Shown: piece after piece, positions 61,100 through 64,000 of the stretch
Position numbering within the stretch: the first letter of the stretch is position 1
How the letters are laid out: the number at the start of each line of letters is the position of its first letter
Assembly: GCA_008508345.1 (NCBI GenBank)
Contig: QNGE01003072.1
Span: 25,748 to 89,747, forward strand
Direction of reading: 5' to 3'
DNA: 64,000 bases
Source: Paragonimus westermani
Taxonomy: Eukaryota > Platyhelminthes > Trematoda > Plagiorchiida > Troglotrematidae
Translations under genes and position numbers: made by a program
The notes under the pieces: model-generated
The model's database searches: none
Seen by the model: the letters and a program-made list of their open reading frames with translations, nothing else
What the model was told of the DNA's origin: nothing

Positions 61100-62050
61100 C
61101 ATATTAACCTACAGGAAACATCAGGTGGAAAAAGAACAGAAGTAGATAAAACAAGGCTAAACGGAAGGAATAGAAATGGTGTGAATGTAGGAATGCCACT
61201 GACTGTGGCACACTGCTATCTTGAACAGCATTCACACCGGGCGATTTAGGTGGTCGCGGGAACCCCAGCCTGATGAGTGACACCCACTCGCTTACCTCAA
61301 TGGAACAGTTAGGGTTACCATACTTCGTTACCTGACCAGAATGCGCTTTCATCCAACTGTTGGTGGGTTCAGTAAACAATGTCCGGTGCGGGAAACGCTC
61401 AACTGGTATGAGGGGTACACGACCCAATTATCGCAGACTCTGCAGCACGAGCAGCTGACCAACTAACCGCATATCCCGAGAGTTTCGAAATACGCGTTGG
61501 CTACTCGGAAAACTAATCGACGCCGCAGATGGTGCGAGTTGGCGATGGCAGCACATGTCTTTGATAGCCTCGTTGACATATCATCAGTAACTCTACAATC
61601 TGGCAAAATGGTACCATCCGAATACGATAAACTATCCTCCACCTCAAGTGAACTGCTTGTATTAAAGAGGTGAGAATATCCCAGTCGTAAAGTAGCCCTT
61701 TTCATTTTGAAAATGTGAAGCGCATTCCATAGAAACTAGCTTGCTCATTCAGCTTATTCTGCATGATCTGCACGTCTTCGGCAGAGAAGCCAAGCAAGCC
61801 GATGTCATCTGCAAACACCATGTCGATCACCTAGCTGCAGGAAGAGACTCCACGCAGATCTTGTTGGATTCCTCAAGAGCACCCTCTAGAATGTGGTCCA
61901 TGACAAAATCAGAGAGAAAATAGAAGACCGAACATCCATATCGAACACCCCTAAAAATGAACACCAAGAGACAGCTGTCCAAAAACCCTCCCTCTGCCTG
62001 AGAAGTGAGCATACAATGATCTCGACAGATTACCTGGAACTCTCCTGTGA
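61100..62050 (-). pseudogene. Non-LTR reverse transcriptase relic, 3' half
   Basis: On the minus strand: GVRYGCSVFYFLSDFVMDHI (RT motif), LEGALEES, then MVFADDIGLLGFSAEDVQIM (catalytic F-A-D-D, about 61828-61770) and ASFYGMRFTFSK. A DDMSTRLSKTCAAIANSHHL block follows (61520-61600), then RVPLIPVERFPHRTLFTEPT (61427-61370), ending in QWHS-YIHTIS-type sequence near 61160. Stops and frame changes throughout. It lies tail to tail with the plus-strand relic at 60.1-60.9 kb. Confidence 0.8.
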
Positions 62051-63733
62051 AGGCACATTCATTCGACAGTTGCCGTGACAGCTGACGACAGGTCCGAAAC
62101 ACCCAGACATAGTAGAATAGCGCCCGAGCTAGGTGACGACTCATTACAAGTCCACTTGGGTTTTAGGTGACCTAGGTGTAATTCCGATAAAACAAACCGC
62201 CTCATATGGGTTGCGTAGGAGGCTGTCGGCCACTGTACCATCAGAACGGTACCAATGAGGACAGGCTAGCTGTATTCCAGTGATAAGATTGGTCGAAACA
62301 ACAAAGGACACTGTTGGTGGTTGACTGAATATAGAAGTTTCAACCGGTAGGTTATACTGAACCAGTTAAGTGAACTACAATTTAAAAAATAACTACCAGA
62401 TATGCACCACATGTTCGTTTGTTTTCACAAGTCTTTTGAGAGGTATCTGCTGAAGAACCGAGGAAACTACAAGCTTTTCCTGCATTGCTCCTTCATTTGA
62501 TTTGTCCCGTGAAAGTTCTGTAAACCACGCCAAAAACCTCACATAATTACAGGTTGTCAGTCCCAATTAACATTACAATGAGTCTCAGGAAGGCATAATT
62601 TACTGACCCTTCTCCTGTGAGTACCTGCGAACCTGGGTCCGCATTACAGTCAACCCAACGGGCTACACGTTCATTCACTTGGACTGAGTAGGGAAATTCG
62701 TTGTTGTTTGCCTCCTAGAGTAGATCATCTAGGTCATTAAAGATAAATACCAGTCGTTCATCAAGCCATCATTCCTCGTTTAGCCCCGTGTGTGACCATC
62801 ATTCGTTTAGTTCAAGCTCCACTGAATGTGGGCTGACTGAAAGTTGATGTAGGAAAAAGAATAGGCCACTTCCAAGGGAAACTCACAGCGAATATGATGT
62901 TCAGCATGTGGTTTAAACATCGCATAATCTCCAGGCCTTTAATCGTCAGAGCTCAATAAGACGGTTTGGTATATGCCAATATTTGGTGAGGTATGCGCTG
63001 AGAAATCAAACGACCAGTGAGTTTCGCAAATTCCCACAACTTTATCGTCTGTTCTGTGAAAGCATTTCAATGGCGGGACACTAAAAGAGACTCTGGTCAC
63101 TACTACGGACGTATGTCATCTGACATCCCCTACACACTACAGTAAATTCACCACTATACGATGGAACAATAACAACAATATATGCAAACTGTCGCCATAC
63201 TGACAGTGAGTTCATCAGATAATGAACAATGTGACGCACATCGATCAGGTCATCCAGCAATGTGGGGTAGAAAGCGTCTATCACATCACTGGCCTTAACG
63301 CGAACGCTGTGTACGCTAGTGTAATTAGAAAACACAGCCAAGCACACAAAACCAACTGTCCACGCGAGTACCCACAAACCCTGACCCGCCCTTATTGAAA
63401 AGGAATGACCTATTCTCAGCCAAGATGAGCGGTATGTACGCTTACTGCCCGTGTACTTCAGGCGAGGTTGTTTGTTCAATCACTTCAAGTCTTACAGAAA
63501 GCAAAATGAGCCTTTACTTTAGTAACTGTCAATATTTCGAAATCTCACATTATTCTGCGAGATAACTTGCTACTGACAACACATATTCACTTGCAATCTA
63601 TTCATCTTTGGTCTGGGCAATCAAGAAGTATTCTGACCCCCACAACAATGAACTTATAAACGGATATTAAATATGAACTTTGCCTTACTTCTTTACTTGG
63701 CCGAGATGTCGGTGGTCGGCTTTACTCCCATCT
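62051..63733. other. Stretch with no assigned gene
   Basis: Contains a 132-codon minus-strand open frame (63479-63081) with one hydrophobic stretch (GLWVLAWTVGFVCLAVF). I do not recognise it. The rest shows nothing. Confidence 0.45.
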
Positions 63734-63746
63734 CATCATCATCATT

Positions 63747-63773
<27 letters not shown>
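63734..63773. repeat. (CAT)n microsatellite, 3' tail of a retroelement
   Basis: About 13 CAT units with one interruption. Read on the minus strand it is (GAT)n directly after a non-LTR 3' UTR, as at 8893-8906, so it is best explained as the element's tail. Confidence 0.85.
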
Positions 63774-63777
<4 letters not shown>

Positions 63778-64000
63778 CAGCCATGAGCCTGACCAAAAGG
63801 TACAGTGGCTCGGGCCGTCGCTCACCTCAACAGTGACGTGGAATATCCTAGAAGGAAAGAGTACTACGAAGGACAGCAAAGATTGAAGACTAAATGGAAG
63901 AACTAGAAATGGTATGGATACAGGTACGCCATTGACTGCGACACACCGCTATCTCGGATAGCGTCTCTAACCAACGGTTTGAGTGATCACGAGGACCCCA
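63734..64000 (-). pseudogene. 3' end of a further non-LTR element, cut by the window edge
   Basis: The minus strand from 64000 reads WGPRDHSNRWLETLSEIA, then CRSQWRTCIHTIS (to about 63900). This matches the end of the relic at 61.1-62.0 kb and is followed by about 120 bases of UTR and the (GAT)n run at 63773-63734. The element continues beyond the window. Confidence 0.78.

Noticed and set aside
63680..63886. Plus-strand frame with a long His run
   Set aside because: The His codons come from the (CAT)n tail of a retroelement.
1..64000. CRISPR arrays, operons, riboswitches or other prokaryotic systems
   Set aside because: No short regularly spaced repeats or clustered intronless genes; the window is eukaryotic throughout.

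Overview
The window is eukaryotic, and the repeats and gene structure fit a parasitic flatworm, most likely a trematode with a large, repeat-rich genome. The evidence is one gene split over about 41 kb by long GT-AG introns, many decayed non-LTR reverse transcriptase fragments of the kind abundant in flukes, and tRNA-derived retroposons. No prokaryotic gene organisation is visible. The species assignment is inference from sequence style only.

One host gene is supported: a tankyrase (poly-ADP-ribose polymerase) on the minus strand, with its start codon at 58,093 and its stop at 16,892. I could place 13 coding exons. Every junction is GT-AG and the reading phases match across all twelve introns. 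The joined frame is 5,106 bases, or 1,701 codons before the stop is deducted to leave 1,701 residues plus stop. In order it encodes ankyrin repeat clusters (exons 1-10), a SAM domain (exons 10-11) and a complete PARP catalytic domain (exons 11-13). The H-Y-E residues and the C-H-C-C zinc site are intact. It differs from vertebrate tankyrases by large Ser/Thr/Pro-rich insertions around the third ankyrin cluster, an insertion inside the first repeat of the fourth cluster, and a Ser-rich C-terminal tail.

The rest is mobile DNA and sequence I do not recognise. 3' of the gene (positions 1-16,800) lie RT relics at about 5.9-6.5 kb and 15.6-16.2 kb, and a nearly full-length RTE-like element at 8,893-12,385 flanked by a 12-bp target-site duplication. 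The introns hold a Ty3/Gypsy integrase relic (47.5-48.5 kb), a retroelement C-terminal tail (34.5-34.9 kb), an RT relic (26.6-26.9 kb) and several copies of a tRNA-like retroposon. Two of those copies are head-to-head inverted composites with identical outer boundaries and flanking direct repeats; one of them contains the only assembly gap. 5' of the gene (58.4-64 kb) are three more non-LTR 3' ends.

The most unusual feature is the composite inverted-repeat retroposon, which appears to move as one unit. I found no operon-like or defence-like system.
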